Under the pieces are notes generated by a model. The model saw only the letters and a list, made by a program, of their open reading frames with translations, searched no databases and was not told the DNA's origin. A stretch of DNA of 64,000 nt. Origin: Chrysopilus asiliformis. Taxonomy: Eukaryota > Arthropoda > Insecta > Diptera > Rhagionidae. The position numbers and the translations under genes are program-made. The stretch spans positions 89,010,650 to 89,074,649 of the forward strand of contig OZ035962.1 of NCBI GenBank assembly GCA_964034945.1, written 5' to 3'. Shown here piece by piece: positions 21,901 to 37,300 of this stretch; within the stretch, counting starts at the first letter, position 1, and the number at the start of each line of letters is the position of its first letter.

Positions 21901-24900
21901 TTCACTAATAATTTACATATTTTTCAGTGACTACAGTCGAGATGCTTTATCACAATCACACGACAGCGTATTCTCTGAGTCTGTTACCGCCAGTAGTTTA
22001 TCCATTGGACTAAAGGTGAGTAAAAATACTTTTTAAAAAAAAAATACCTTTCCTAAAATTCGTATAACGTTTAATTGTCCCCACGCAAATAAATTAGCTA
22101 AATTATTTAAAAAAAACCCCACTGGCAAAGAAAAAGAGTTAATCCCTGAAGGGCAAAATCAAGTTTGCCTGACCAACAGCCATATTTTCACTTTATAAGG
22201 ACGAAAAAAGGCTCATTTCGACGTAAATGTTGTTTATAGACTACCATTCACTCGAAGCAGACCAAAAAAAATTTGCTAAAAATAAAACAGAACACATGGA
22301 AATAGCAGCAGTCCGGGGCATTCCACCGTCATAATTATGAACTTTGTGCAAAATAGGGAAAAAGGCTTTTCCAGCCATGCATGTGTCTAGAAACAAAAGA
22401 AAATTGCTGCCAATTTAGATGGTTTTCCTTGCTCCAAGCTAGGCTTCAAAGCCGTAGATTAGATGGTGCTGGTGGTGGTCTGTTTCAATAGAAAACTCTC
22501 CCGAATTATGTTGATGGGGTTACGATAATGAGCCCAAATTACAGCATTTTGTACCCAAACTAAATTTCTCTAACTACACTATGAGTATCTGGGATATAAG
22601 TATGTTTTTTTCAGATATTTTTTTTCGGATTTTGGTTGATGTTGCTATGATCCAACCAGAAGCCTTCCCTAATGAGGTAACAGTCTTCCACGTGAATTAG
22701 TAAAATGTCTTCATATGTGATGTCGACGGTGCAAAACCGACAATCTAACAATCATTTTTATGATGCAACACCGAAATTTAATTTAATAAAATTTCTTATA
22801 TTTTGCTTTTGTGCTGTTACTAAGCGATAATTTTCGTGAATTTATGTTATTGCGGAGTGAAATGTTTTCTGACGTTGCTTGTCCAACTTTGTTGTAGTGC
22901 CATTTGCGAGACTCGTCCATAAGCATTAATAATTTTAATAATTCACCACTGGCACTGGGTTGAATAGAGCCCAAATGATGCTGAAAATTGCGAGATAAAA
23001 GAAAATAATAGCGTTTAATAATAACGGCGACAAAGAGGGTTGTAATGCTTTTTTATGTGGTTTTTTTGTCATTCAATGTTTTATTTTTTATGAAAATTGT
23101 ACACGCAAAAAACATATGGGGGCCATTCCCCCGAAATCTCATCATCCAACCCCCTATTTATGGGAAAAACGGCACAGTGGCCAAATATGGGAGTCATTCC
23201 TATAAAAAAATTCGAACAGTTATCAAATTTTTCAGGACACATTCCAATAAAATAATTGTCGTTTCTTTGTGTAATGATTATAGTACAGACTCAAATGTGT
23301 TATATGGTAGAAATTATTATATCGGGTCTTTCAACAAGGACATAACAATTTTTTATTTTAATAAAAATGCACCCTAAAACTTTTTTTATGATCTGGCAAT
23401 GCTAAAACATCAGTAAAGGTTTACATTTTTATCATGGTGAAATTCACGAACGAGCAACGTTTGAAAATTATCAAAACTTACTACCGAAATTTTGAGTCCG
23501 ATGAAATGATAATGAAAATGATAAAATGAAATGATGAATGAAATGATGGTCCGGTCGAATGGCCACCTCGCTCATGCGATTTAACGTCGTTGGATTTCTT
23601 TTTATGGCGTTATGTTAAGTCGTTGGTTTATGCTAACAAGCCAACAACGTTAGAGGAGCTCAGGAACAATATCGAACGCGAAATTGCCAACGTTCTGGCC
23701 GATATGTGGGGGAGAGTGGTGGAAAATTGGCTCCAAAGAATCAATCAGCAAACGTGCTCGCGGTGACCATATGAACGACATCGAATTTCATACTTAAATG
23801 TAACATGTCCACTACACCTGGAATAAATTTCAGCCCGATATCTCAATTATTCTGTGTTTTATTTAAATACAAAATTGTTATGTCCTTGTTAAAAGACCCA
23901 TTATATGTTAGTGGGTAGGGCACGCCAAATAAAAGCTTTGTCCCACACGTCACTTTGCCTTCTTACTGCTCTGCGTGAACAAAATTTGATTCATCTCCAA
24001 AGCGCTACAGTAATTTCCGAAATATATGTATATTGTCTTGAAAACTCCTCTTAAATTCTCTTTACTTCCTCAATTTAAATTTCATTCAAATCCTTTTTCG
24101 CTTTAAAATCAAACTCTTTGAAACTAAAAAAAAAAGCACTCGTGAGAAAGGAAGTCATTAAAACAAATCTCCGTAGAACCATTTCAGAAATGAAGTACTT
24201 ACCTCTGGAAACTCCCTTTTTCCAGACACTTTTATAAACAAAGCTTTGTGAAAACTTCACTTCCAGCAGCCAAAAAATATTAGTTGTGATCAACACCAAA
24301 TTTTCCTCTGCAATATTTAATTTTGGAAAAATTATGTAAAAAATTATATTTTTTCAAATATTTCGAGAACCATAAAAGCTACGTAAAAACCGTTACAGGA
24401 AAAAATGCAGGAAATTTTATTTCGTTTGAATTTGGTTACTTACGCATTTTTCAATAAAAGCGCATAGTTTTCCAGAAGTTTTCAAAAACTGTTTTTTTTT
24501 CAAATATCTTGAGAACTGTTAGAGATACCAAAGAACACCGGTAGAGCAAGAAATGTAGAAAATCATATTTCCTTTGAATTTCGTTATAATCAAGTTTTCC
24601 CAAAACCGCATAGGTTTTGAGAAATGTTCAAAGCCCGGATTTTTTCTTCAAAAAGAAAATTGTATAGGAGGTACCCGTTACAGCTAACGTTACTTTCCCA
24701 AAAGTTGATAAAAAACTACGATTTTCGAAAAAACTCATTTACAAAAAATTTCAAGTCGCTAGTTCAACGCGTTCTCGAGTTATTTAAGATACGTACAACG
24801 GACAGACCGACAGAATGACAGATCGACAGAATGACAGACTGACACACCGACAGACAAACCGGCAGACAGACAGACCGACAGACAGACAGACAGACCAATA

Positions 24901-27900
24901 GACAGATGTACGGACATCCGCATAATTTTGCCTGAAACTGATTTCGTACTGATCAAAAAGTTCAAATCTGCCCCCGTTCTCGACTCAGTCTCCGTTATGA
25001 ATACAATACTTTCCCACTGTAGAAGAGAAAAGTAAAAATATTTGAAAAAAATGAAACATTCGCCAGCAGAAAGGACATAAATGAGTCCATTTGAAATATA
25101 TGAACTACTTTAACAACAGGTCCTTGAAGTTCATTCAACGTTAGCCATTCCGTTTATCATGACGATGATGACAAGTTTTGTGTAAACTTTCAAATATAAA
25201 ACTTTATGAAAAATGGCGTTAAAAATATTTACTTTCATTTCAACGTCTTAACCCTCTTTTCATTTCATGTGCAGGACACTTTTTGAATTTTTTATTCAAT
25301 ATCTTTTTGACAGTCTTCTTTTAAAGATCCCTCTCGGTTAAATCGTCCAGAAAACTTGGATTTGCATGCAAAGGAGTCCACGTTTTCTCTTTGTTTTCCT
25401 TTCGCAAAACTCAATCTTCAACCGGGACTGAAGTATCCGGAAAGGAAAAGATATACATAGAAGCAAACTCCAGATTAAACGGATAATATCCACTTCACTC
25501 CAAGTTGATGTTCTTCTACGCGTCGCTGATGTGACAGGATGATGGTCGATGTTCGTTTTGATAAAACATCATCCTTCACGTATTCCATATAAAAATATAC
25601 AGATGAGAATATCAGAATTTCCTTTAAGATGAAAAATGAGGAATACGATTTCGCAACGGAAAGAAATTTTTCTCATGTTCAATCGAGCAAAGTAGGCCAA
25701 AGGCGCTTTTCAGTGTGATAAGCTCACAGAATGGCAAGAAGGCAAAAATGTTTTCAAATAATTTTTTTATACTCTATATGATATACCATATAGAAATATA
25801 TTAGATTTAGTATACCGTTTGTAACGCATCGAACCAATCGTCGGATACAAAAATGAACTACACCAGGGTGTTAGGGATGACACTTTTTTTAATTTTCGCA
25901 TGTCCGTCCGTTTGTCTGCCCGTGAACACCATAACTTTTGAAAGGATTGAGCTAGAGACTTGAAATGTTGTATAGTTGTGTTTTTCGTAAATATCTAGAC
26001 TAAGTTCCTGAACGGGCAAAATTGGACCACTCCTTCCCCCTCCCCCATACAAATGGAATTATTTTTTTTCTATTTTCTCGAAAACGGGGAGTAGTATTGA
26101 AAAATTTATAAAGGTCAAATCTGTTTAGAATATGATTTTACATAACCGTTCCATACATCAAAAATCCAACTGGACCACTCCTTTCCTCCTCTCCTATACA
26201 AATGGATTTTTTTTTAATGAACATTTCGTCTATCATCATATAGAGTATTTGACGATTGGCCCCTGCAATCGTAGCTTTTCTTCTGTTTTTATCTGGATCT
26301 CTTCTTCATGCACTTCAATGTTGCTCTTATTTGTGTTTATTTATTTATTCGCATTTTTCCTCCAGTTTTTCTCGTCTCAAGCTCAAGGATCATTAAGAAA
26401 TGAATTTTCTAATGTTCAAAGCAATTAAGTTTGACTTTGAGATTCATTTGATGTGAAAATTAGATGAAAAATTTATTTTCCTTTAATGAACTTAAAGATG
26501 TGTGATGCTTATAGATAAACAGAATGATTAATGCATTTTAATTCAACACATCGTGTTGAGAGTGGAAGTGATATTTTTATGTTATAATCGGTGATATTTT
26601 GATTAAAAGCATTGCCGCATGTGCTTTTAATCATAATATCACAGAAAAGGAAATTTAAGTTACCCATCATGACTTTTCTGTGGCTACGTGACCTATATCT
26701 GAAAAATTTGTCTGGGGACCTTTGTCCGGAAGAAAGTATACTTCTGTCCGAAAGTGGCAAAAACTGATTTTTGATATTAATTCAATGCTAAACTATTAAG
26801 CCAAAAGTCGAATTTTCATTATAAAAAACTTATTAAAAAACAAGTGAAAACCTAGTTAATAATTTGAAAATTTTTAGTTACTTGGACATAACGAACAAAA
26901 AAAATAAGAGAAAATTTGTATATTTCTTTAAAAAACTAATGACGAGAATCAAGAAATCAAATCGTAAAAAATTATTGTATCAAAATGCACCAGAGGCCAA
27001 GTTTTTTCAAATATAATTCAGCTAATTATTTAAATATAGAACTTCACAATCCCTTTGCTAGATTTTTGAGGACTTTTCATGCTTTATAAATAATTGTAAC
27101 TGAGATGCAAAACCCAATAAGACCACGATTATGGACACACTTTCCATAAATTTTAAATTTTGACTTTTTTCTATAATGGACCGAATTTTGCCGCCCTCAA
27201 AATTTGCCGATCCCTTGTTAAGCTACTGTTGCGGAACCTTTATCCCGCACATAAAATCGCATCCGAATCGGTCAAACGGTTCCAAAGTTATCAGGCGAGG
27301 GGTATCGAAGGAGAGGAAGGCCAAAATAGATCTTTTATTCTGTAAGGGTATCATTTGAGCCTTTTTTGCGACAACCCGGAACAAACATTTGGATGAACAA
27401 AATTTTTCAAAATAGTATTTTGGGCTTCAGTGCGATAAGATACATCGATGCATATCAAAATTTCCGGAAAGATCCAAAAATTTTAAAAACACCACCTTAT
27501 AATTTTACTATAATGAATAGTTATATGACAAATACCTAATGTGTCTTCAAATGGCGTAAGAAATCAATTTAATTTTGCCGCAATTAAAAAGTTTCCAACT
27601 AATCGTCAATTTCTTACACTCAATATTGATTATCGTGCGTATATTTTACAAAAGATATAAAATAATGCTGCGGCATTTTATATCAATTAAAATCATATTC
27701 ACAGCACATCTGCACGAGACGAGCATACATTTATATGAATTAATAAAGTATTCATAATTCACCGCATGAGTTATGTATAAAAAGTTACGTTGGCATGCAA
27801 ATGAGAGGAAAAAGGCGCGTAATCCGCATGTACACGTTTTACATAACAATCAACCTAAACGCCGGAATTTTTCGTTTATGAATCCAAAAAAAGAAAAAGA

Positions 27901-30900
27901 AAAATGCTACAAAAATATATTAAAAACTCGGAAGATTGTGATTTATTTTTCCATCTTTCTGCACTCCGAACTATGCGCGGTTCATTTTAAGTCATTTGTT
28001 TAGTACTATCGTTTAATTTTTGATATCTTTTGAATAGTTTTTGAATAACCTACGCGGAAATTAAAAGTCTCTCGGTCTTTTCGTTAATCACTGGAGCAGG
28101 TATCGTTAGTTAAACAGGTATGAAAGATAGTTGCTCTCCGTCTTAAATTAAAAATCATGTCACGGATCGACTAAGCTCCATCCATCCAGCATCCACTATC
28201 ATCAACGGCAGCTACATTAACACCATCGCCATCATAACCTCATGATTACGTCCAAATTCAAAGCATACTTAACACGATTTTAACCCGGCTTCTTAACCCC
28301 GCTATAGCCGTCGTCACGTCATCAGATCTGCGTCCATTGCGTCTATCTTTTCGTTAGTTTCGGTTAATCAAATGGCGTAAGAAAATGTTGAATTACTTTT
28401 TATCCGATAATTATGTTTATCGTTTAGTACACTTCCTCCGTTCTTTGCCTCTTGCCGTCGCCCCGGTGATTTTGGTGTTTTTGTATGGACCAAATTTTAC
28501 AAAACTCTGGAAACTTTTTACAACTTACGCAATTTTTTTTTGTTGGCCCCTGACTGAGAAATTTGATATTTCCGAGTTGGAAAAGATTTTCTCTGCTCAA
28601 AACTTCCTTAAATCGTAAGAAAACATGATCAATTATCGCATTATGTTGAATTATTTAATCGTTTCTTACAATTTTGTTATAAAAATAGGATTTTTAAACA
28701 TGGTGACTGGGAAAAAATATTAATATCTCAAGATATGATTCTACGGTTCGGCATTAAAATATTGAGGTGCTGTCCAGTGGAGAAGTGTCAGGGTAGACAG
28801 CATAGATAGAACGTATAGACAAAACATAAGAAAAGCTACAATTGCCAGGAGTTAATCGTCAAATACTCTATATGACAGACAAAATTTAAACAGGAATCAA
28901 TTTGTATGGTAGAAGGGGTAAGCTGTATGGAACGGTTATGTAAAAGCACATTCTAAACAGATTTTACCTTTATAAATTTTTCAATATGACTTACCGTTTT
29001 TGAGAAAATTGTAAAAAACTGTTTAGTTGGTATGGGAGAAGGGGAAGGAATGGTCCTATTGAATTTTCTTATTCTAAACACATTTTGTCTTTTAAAAATT
29101 TTCGATACGATGCACAGTTTTTGAGAAAATAGGAAAAAAGTGTTCCATTTGTATGGTAGAGATGGGAAGCAGTGGTCCGATGGAATTTTGGTGTATGGAT
29201 GAGTTATGTTGAATTTGGTTACAAACACATTTTACATTAATAAATCTTTCAATATTACTCACTGTTTTTGAAAAAAATGCAAGAAAATTCTTTCGTTTGT
29301 ATGTGGGAGGGGGGAGGAATGGTCCAGCTTTGCCCGTTCAAGAACTTACAAAATTTCAAGTCTCTAGATCGATCCTTTCAAAAGATATGGTGTTAACGGA
29401 CGGACGGACATGCGGAAATCAAAATTTTTTTGTCATCCCTAACACCCTACTGTAATTAGACTTCACAAAATGACCAAAATTTCCTTCCACGACTAGACTC
29501 TAAGTTCTAGCAAAAAAAGCGCCCACCTTCATTTCATTTTTCCAAGACAGCTCTTTAGGCGACATTTTGAGAAATTTGAAAGTTCATCCAATTCGGACCT
29601 CACAAAGAATAAAACATGGAAATACGCTTCTCCAACAAATACGTCAATTTAAGGGAATATTTGAACTTGACATACAAAAGTATTCGCCTGCGGAAGTAAA
29701 AACCAAAACCAAACACCCCACAAATTTTGGGGAACCACAACCGGAACCAAATTTTTGAAATTTTAGAAACCAAAACCAGAACCAAATTTTCAAGAAACCA
29801 AAACCAAATACCAGAAATTCAATTCACCCAAAACCGAACCACACTCCAAAAATAGCTTTGGTTTGCATCTCTGCCAAAAAAAAGGCAGAAAGTCAAAAAA
29901 AAAACTTTACCCATTAATTCCAACCATACCTACTTAAATTGTTCAAAAAGTCATTGAACGCGCAAAGTATCTGCTTGTAACTTTTTGGATAAACTACCTC
30001 AATATTTTATCTATTTGGCTACATTTCTTTATCTCCCCCACGCCGTAATTTCATCATGTTATCAGTTCAATTGATGTGAATTGCCTGGAATTAGTTCTGA
30101 TTGTTCTCCCCATGAGATGACATTTCAATGAGCAATTTAGTCATCCATTCAACATTTCAAATCGGATTTGCCAGATATCCCATTTATATATGGCCATAGA
30201 ATTTATCTAGTAGATACAACTTAAGTACATTGATTGGAAAATACTAGCCTTGGTATATGTTGGAATGAGATTTGGATTAGGGTAGGGTCGAACTAATCGA
30301 ACAATTTAATTTTATCGATAATAACAGCAATTGATGGAGATTTCTTTTTTAAAATACAAATGGTTGAAATAGATTAAAGGTATTTGACTTTTTAATTGAA
30401 TTGCGACATTTTCGTAGATTTGCCAATTATTTTAAATTTAGAAAATAAAGGGAAAATTCTGTATTTTTTTGGGAATTTTAAATGGAGATACATTTTTGAC
30501 GAACTAAACCAGTGATGCTTTTTATAACTTATGCACTGATAGAAATCCGAAATGTATTTAAACCAAGAATCGTCAGTTGATTCAACTGCTTTTCGTTTTT
30601 ATTCCAAAATCAAATGTTTTTCTTCGATTGAATTGACAAATTAGTAACAAAAAATACCCAAAATTCATTTAAAATGCTGGTATCTGATTTAAACGCATCT
30701 AATATTATTGAAATGAAAAGTATTTAAAACAAAAACCCAGTCAGTTAATTTGACTGTCTGAAAAAACGCGCTTTCTTACACCATGCAGGTAAAAACCGGG
30801 ACTAGTAGTAAAACATTGTAAATTTTTACCACCAACTGCAGGTGAACTTTATTCGCAAATTGCCAAGCAAAAGTCTAAAGTCAAAAAATCGACTGCAGTT

Positions 30901-33900
30901 GGCAAACTTTTTTCTCTGAGTGTGGTTTTTAAAACAATTTTGTTTGTTTAGAATTGAGATACGTTAAATTTGACTTCCAGTGGATGTACCGATATAAACT
31001 TTTAAAATAAAAAAAATGTTTTTCAAAAAAATATCTAAAAAATTCAGTTATTATTATCCATTAATATTTCATCTCTAAATCCCTCACTCGAGAATCCCTC
31101 ACAAGTGGCAGCATAAGAACTGACAAACAACTGCCCCTCAATATGTTTTTCGCCATTCGCCATCCTGTTTTTTCTCTGCCTGAAGTGTATTTCAACCCAC
31201 AGACAATTTAATTTCAAGCATAAATTCCACCCCTAATGCAACATCATAAATTGTAACGTCCTTGAGCCCTGGATTTTACCTTTTTATGTCACACTGGAGC
31301 AATACCTGCAATAGGGGAATATGACGGCAATCAACTGATGTTGTGGGAGGAGATTTATAGGGTAACTGTGTTTACCTTCCAGCATACGTATTCCAATCTA
31401 ATTCGCCCCCATTTGCAGTACTTATGACGATGATGAGATGAACCCCTACGCAAATGCCCATAAATTTCCATCGGGTAATGCTTTCAAGGGAGACTGGCTT
31501 AGGGAAACTTAAATTTCTCTTCTTTTGGAATTTTTATTTGATTCCTGAGATGAATTACATTCCAAGAACTAACGGATGTGATGTTATGAATTTTACCGTG
31601 ACCTTTAATAGCTTATGAATAATTTTTGAGGCATCTTAAAATCATCCGTGAAGCAGGGGTAAATTAAAGGTTATCAGGTCAAGGTCGCTAAAAGTTTGGG
31701 AGATTTAAGTGAAGTTAAAATTGGTCGCTGTAATTTATTAATCCTGGAAACTTTTTCAAAAAACAGTTTTTCAAAATCAGGATTTAAAATTTGAAAGAAA
31801 ATTCGTTCGGGACGTTTCGAGTCAAAGTATTAACGTGGAATTCGTTAGGAGGATGGCAAAAAAAAAATAAAATAATTAAAACTCGGCTACCAAACGAAAG
31901 TTTTGAAAACCCCACTAGATTTGTTTGAAACTGTTTATGGAAAAGGAGAAAAATATTGTTTAATCACCGTAGGCGCAGGCCAGGGACTAATCGTAAAATA
32001 CGAAATATGAGGGTAAACAAAATTTTCATTTAAAAAAAAAAAATTTTTGTGAGAGAGAGAGAGAGAGAGAGGAGAGAGAGGGGGGGGGGGAGAGAGAGGG
32101 GGAGGGGGGGGGAATGCGTGATCCGATTGGCTTTTAGCCTTCCTATTTACGAGGAACGCAATTATACAAAATTTTAAGTCTTTAGCTCAATCCATTCGAA
32201 AGGTATGGTGTTCACGGACGGACATACAGACAGACGAACAGACGGACAGACGGACAGACGGACAGACGGACAGACGGACAGACGGACAGACGGACAGACG
32301 GACAGACGGACAGACGGACAGACGGACAGACGGACAGACGGACAGACGGACAGACGGACAGACGAACAGGCGAACAGGCGGACAGACGGACAGATGGACA
32401 GATGGACAGACGGACGGACATGGGGAAATCAAAATCTTTTATCATCCCAAACACCCTGGAGTTGTTCGTTTTTGTGTCAGAGTCAGAAAGTTCTTTTTTG
32501 GGGAAAAACCCACATTTATACCAACCGTGACGTTAACGGTTGACATAAATGCTGTTTGGGAATGGAATGAAACTTACAGCCTGAGACTAACTGCTTCTAC
32601 TGTTATGAATTCAAAAATTACAAAACTGTTCGCCTATTTTTACATACCTCCAATATAGACTGGTTTTTCACAATTTCGTGGTTAATAGCGAATAAAATTA
32701 ATGACAAAAAAATTGTAAACTGAAACGTTTTGAGTGCAGACAGAGAGACAGACAGACAGACAAGCAAGCAGACTTTTGGGCAAATTGCATAAAAGTGAAA
32801 GTCGATATGATTCTTGTTTGTTTGTTTTTTATATGCGGCTCTTAATTAATGCCAAGTAACCAGAAGCCAGAGGTTAAGACTGGAAACATGGCTCCAAGAA
32901 GTGCTTCCATGCAAATTGCCAAGGAAAAGTCTAAAGAGGTCTAAATCGATATTGTTGTCTCTCAATGTGAAAACCCTTTAAGGGGATAGGGGCTAGATTC
33001 GAACCATTGTCTGTGGCTTCTGCGGTTTAAAAATCTTGAAGTTCTTCTTTCCTCATCTCTCAGTTTCACTGCACTGGCAATTGTGATTTTTTTTTAAGAT
33101 TACTTGAACATCAGTGTTGAAAAGATATTTTTTCTGATGAAAATTTCATCCTAATATGGCTACAATTGTTGCTATTTTTCACTTTTCTGCTCACATTTTG
33201 GTTTTTTTTTTCTCAATTTCACGATCATGTCCGCTTGATAAAATTCTTTTTGGATTTTCAAATGAAAAACCGCATAGACATAATACGATTTCTTTATTCA
33301 ACAAAGTTTCAATTTGTATGTTGTGTAAAATGCATTCGACAGAAAAGAAATAATTCCACCATTAAACAAATATTCGAGTACGGTAGATACATGAGGGTGA
33401 TTGGGAGGGGAATTCGTGACTGTTAGGCAAATGAAATCGTGAACGATTGATGGCACGCGAATCTTTGAAGTTTTCTTTAAGTAAATTAAGCAATCTTCAC
33501 TTTTCGTTCGTTCATACAATTTTACACATTTTGTAGTTAAATGAAAGTAACAGCCAAGTTGTGAAAAATTTATCTAAGAGATCTAGGAAATTAAAATCGC
33601 ACACGAAAAACGAATTATTGTAAATTACAAAAATAAAAAATTTTAATGTGGAAGAAAGAAGGAAACAAAGAGGTATTAAAAATGTTATTAATTAATTAAA
33701 CAGTGATGAAGCCAGCGTCCTAGACTTTTACAGACCTCAAAGCGCGGGTAAGCGGGGTGGGAATAGAGGATTCCCACCCGAAAATCGGTTCCCGAAAATC
33801 GGTCCATTAAAAAGGTGTATGCCTAGGGTGACTTAACATGCCTAAATATTGCCCTGGCGTCCTGGAATTATGAAATCTAGAATTGTGATTTGCGGCGCAG

Positions 33901-34339
33901 TTTCGGCGCAGTTTCCTCGCAAATCACAACATATAGCGCATTTGCAAGGAAAAAACATAACAAAAGCTATAATTGCCAATCTGGCAATCATTGGAGACCC
34001 GTATGATGATATTCGTATCAAAATTCGAACAGTTGTACCAAAAATTCCACTTTGAAGTCAAACTTTCCAATAAGATTTTTTAAAATTTATTCCAATCGGA
34101 TTTTGATGTATGGGAGTTTTATGTAGAATCATATCCTAAATAACTTTTGTTCTTGGACTTTTTTGATTTTGAGAGATTCGTAAAAAACGTTTTCGTTCGT
34201 ATGGGGGGTACTCCCCCCTAATGGTCCATTTTTGCCCGTTAACGAACTTAGCCTCGCATTCTACGAAAAACGAATCCACGCAAAATTTCAAGTCTCTAGC
34301 TCAATCCGTGCGCCCGCAATCCGCGCCACAGACAGACGG

Positions 34340-34370
<31 letters not shown>

Positions 34371-37300
34371 GACAGACGGACGGACAGACAGACAGACGGA
34401 CGGACATGCAAAAATTAAATATTTTTATCATTCTAAACACACTGGTGTAATTCATTTTTTTGTGCGATGACGGGATCTTGGCGTTACAAACGGTAAGGCA
34501 AAGTTAATATACCCTTTGGTTTCACCATACGGGTATAACAAAATGGCGACCGGCAGAACCCCATTTTATTAAAGTGGTACAAATGTAGAACCCACCAAAC
34601 CCTTCAATAGTAAAAATATTTTTTAAAAAAAAGCTTTTATTAAACAATGAACTAAAAGGAAAAAGGTATTATTTTAGGCGCGTGTATCAGTAATGAAAGC
34701 GAGTAAAAGTATGAAAAAAAAATTAGAATACATATTTATCTAGCTTTTACTTCTGATTATTTCTAATATTTTTTTCTTTTTAGTACATTTTCTTAATAAA
34801 ATCTTTTACGTCTATTTCATACGCAGGGCAAGTTTTCCCATGCTGCTTGCAGGTCAATCAAAAACAGTGGGTTTTGATGAGAAAATAAGAAACTCGTTGC
34901 CCTGCTGTTTTTAAAATTAATAGTTTTTGAAATGTCGTAAAATAGCTTTTATTTATTTGCCCTGCATTTCATATGTTGCTAGTTATTTTTTAAATGATAT
35001 TTTCCTTTTAACTATTGAGGATAGTCATAGTAAGTAAACTTTAGACTTTTTTTTTTAATTTTTCAGTGATTGGTATAACAGGGTCTTGATAATAGTTATA
35101 TTGGGCTGTAAAATCAAATTATTCTGTGCCATGCTGGAATATGAAATGCCCGGCAATTTGCCCTGCGTATGAAATAGAGGCAAATCTTTTTCAATTTTTT
35201 TTTGTCAAACCCAAAATTTCTTAGCTCAATATCGTGAATCCAAGCTAAAATTTTGGTCCACCATTTTTTTAATAGCTGAAAATTTCAGATTTTTTCTAAA
35301 CTTTGCGGAAATGGCTGCAGTTTGCTTTTCTTTGCATAACTGCAACATTTGCTCATTACACATAAAAAATGCATTGTGAAAATCAATTTCCCATAACCGT
35401 TATTCATTTCATAAATTACAATATGGAGAATCATCTACGAGAACAATGAAAACTGACGGATGGTTAATGGTTTTCCAACATAATTCACTGAAGATGACAT
35501 ATTCCTTATTTGATTACCACTACAGCGCATAGAGAACAACATAAACTCCACTACATTGCAGTAAGTTGCATTGAGTGATTCAGCGATTCGTTACGCGTGC
35601 ACAAGATATGCATTTGCGAAGTAGAATAGAATTTACTTAGATTTGCTAGGCGGCAACTTTAACCCTACACTGCATACTATATCACTAGTGATAAAAAAAA
35701 AATTTCGTCACCCTTGATTAAGATTACCCTTCATTGAGATTACCCTTCATTGAAATTATTAACACAATCGTACTAATAATACTAATATATAAAAATGAGT
35801 TGGTGTCTGTCTGTCTGTTCAAAACGGCTAAACCGATTGACTTGAAATTTGGCATGAGTGTCTGTGGTAGTTCTGGCATAGAATAAGGATACATAGAAAA
35901 AACTCTGCCGAACAAATTTTCGACAAATTTCCCCGTCGAAGGGGGGGAAAAGGTCCCTATCATTCACTAGCTACGGCCTAAAAGTTAATTACTTTTAGAC
36001 TAGGGAGCACGAAGCAAAGAGAATCATTTTCGTCGTATCTATTCAATGAGATGGAGGAATCGAATGGATAATTTTTTTGCGTGTTACATCGGATCCTCTT
36101 GCTTCCTCTCACGGTGGAAAAATTTTCTCTAAAAATTTGTTCTAAGAGTTTATTCTCTAGATTCTTTTTTCTCTGGTTCTGGTTCCAACATAGGCATACG
36201 GAAAAGTAGCGCGAGGGGTGGGAGGAGTAAGTGGAGGGGGTAAAGTGATCTCGAAACTTAATTTTTGCGCTATGTTACCCTTTCGCGGGGAAACTACCCA
36301 GCCGATTGGCCTGAAGTTTAGCTTCAACATGGACCATAAAAAAAAATTCGAAAAAACTTAACCCGACAACGACGGGTATGCAAGCTAGTAAAAAAATAAA
36401 GTCCAGTTAGCTAAATTTTATATTGTTTTTTTTTTTTTTTTTTTTCAAATTAAAATTTTTCGACGTCGAAGGTTTTTGAGCTGCCATTTCTGGGTATTCT
36501 TTGATAAGATAACAAAAAGTTTTATAAACAAAGCGAGAAAAAGCAGATCAAGTGAGAAAAAGCTTCTTACGAAAAGGTTTGTAAATTTAGTTCAGATTAT
36601 TTCCAACCACTCCCTTGTCCCTCCCTGGAAAAATCCTGCCAACGACCACCATGATGTTTTAGAAGCTAGAGTTTTTTTCAAATATTTTTCCCGAAATCAG
36701 AGGGTGGTTTTCCTTCAGAAAACAAATTTCCAATCAAATATAAAATTTCATGCAGTAAAGAGTTAATGTATGTAAAACCAGCATAATTTCATTTTACCTC
36801 AACCTGTAATTTAGTTGATTTATAGTGAAACTGTACGAAGTTTTCATTGTTGTTCCGGACTAAATTTTGCCAGTATAACCGGTTCTTTCATTGAGTTCTA
36901 GACCACAATCTACAAGACTCACAAAACCATAATAAAATGATAAACTTTTGTGTTTTGTGCATCTTTCACAGGGTTTACCTGAGAATTTTATTACTTTTGC
37001 TTATTCTTATAGTTACCTGCATTTTATTTTAAATTCGAGAGAAAAAATTCATTTGTCTGGCGAGAAGTTGTATCGCTTTCAAATATTGTGATATGTATCA
37101 ACCACACACGCCGTAAAAGTTTGTAATTCGTACGACACTTTGCCGCGGGTGGCTCTGATATTTTAGGGGTAAAAATGGCGTCTTTGACAATTTTGAAGCT
37201 GTGTATAACCAAACCAAAAACTTAGGGCCTTATTTTTCCACAAAATGTTATACAGTAGAATCCCGATAATTCGTACCCCGATAATTCGTATATCCCGCTA

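Noticed and set aside
32187..32543. Long open frames rich in Arg/Thr/Asp (plus) and Cys/Pro/Ser/Val (minus)
   Set aside because: They are translations of the (GACGGACA)n microsatellite, open in several frames for that reason alone. Similar frames at 46498-46735, 34221-34450 and 24780-24965 were rejected for the same reason.
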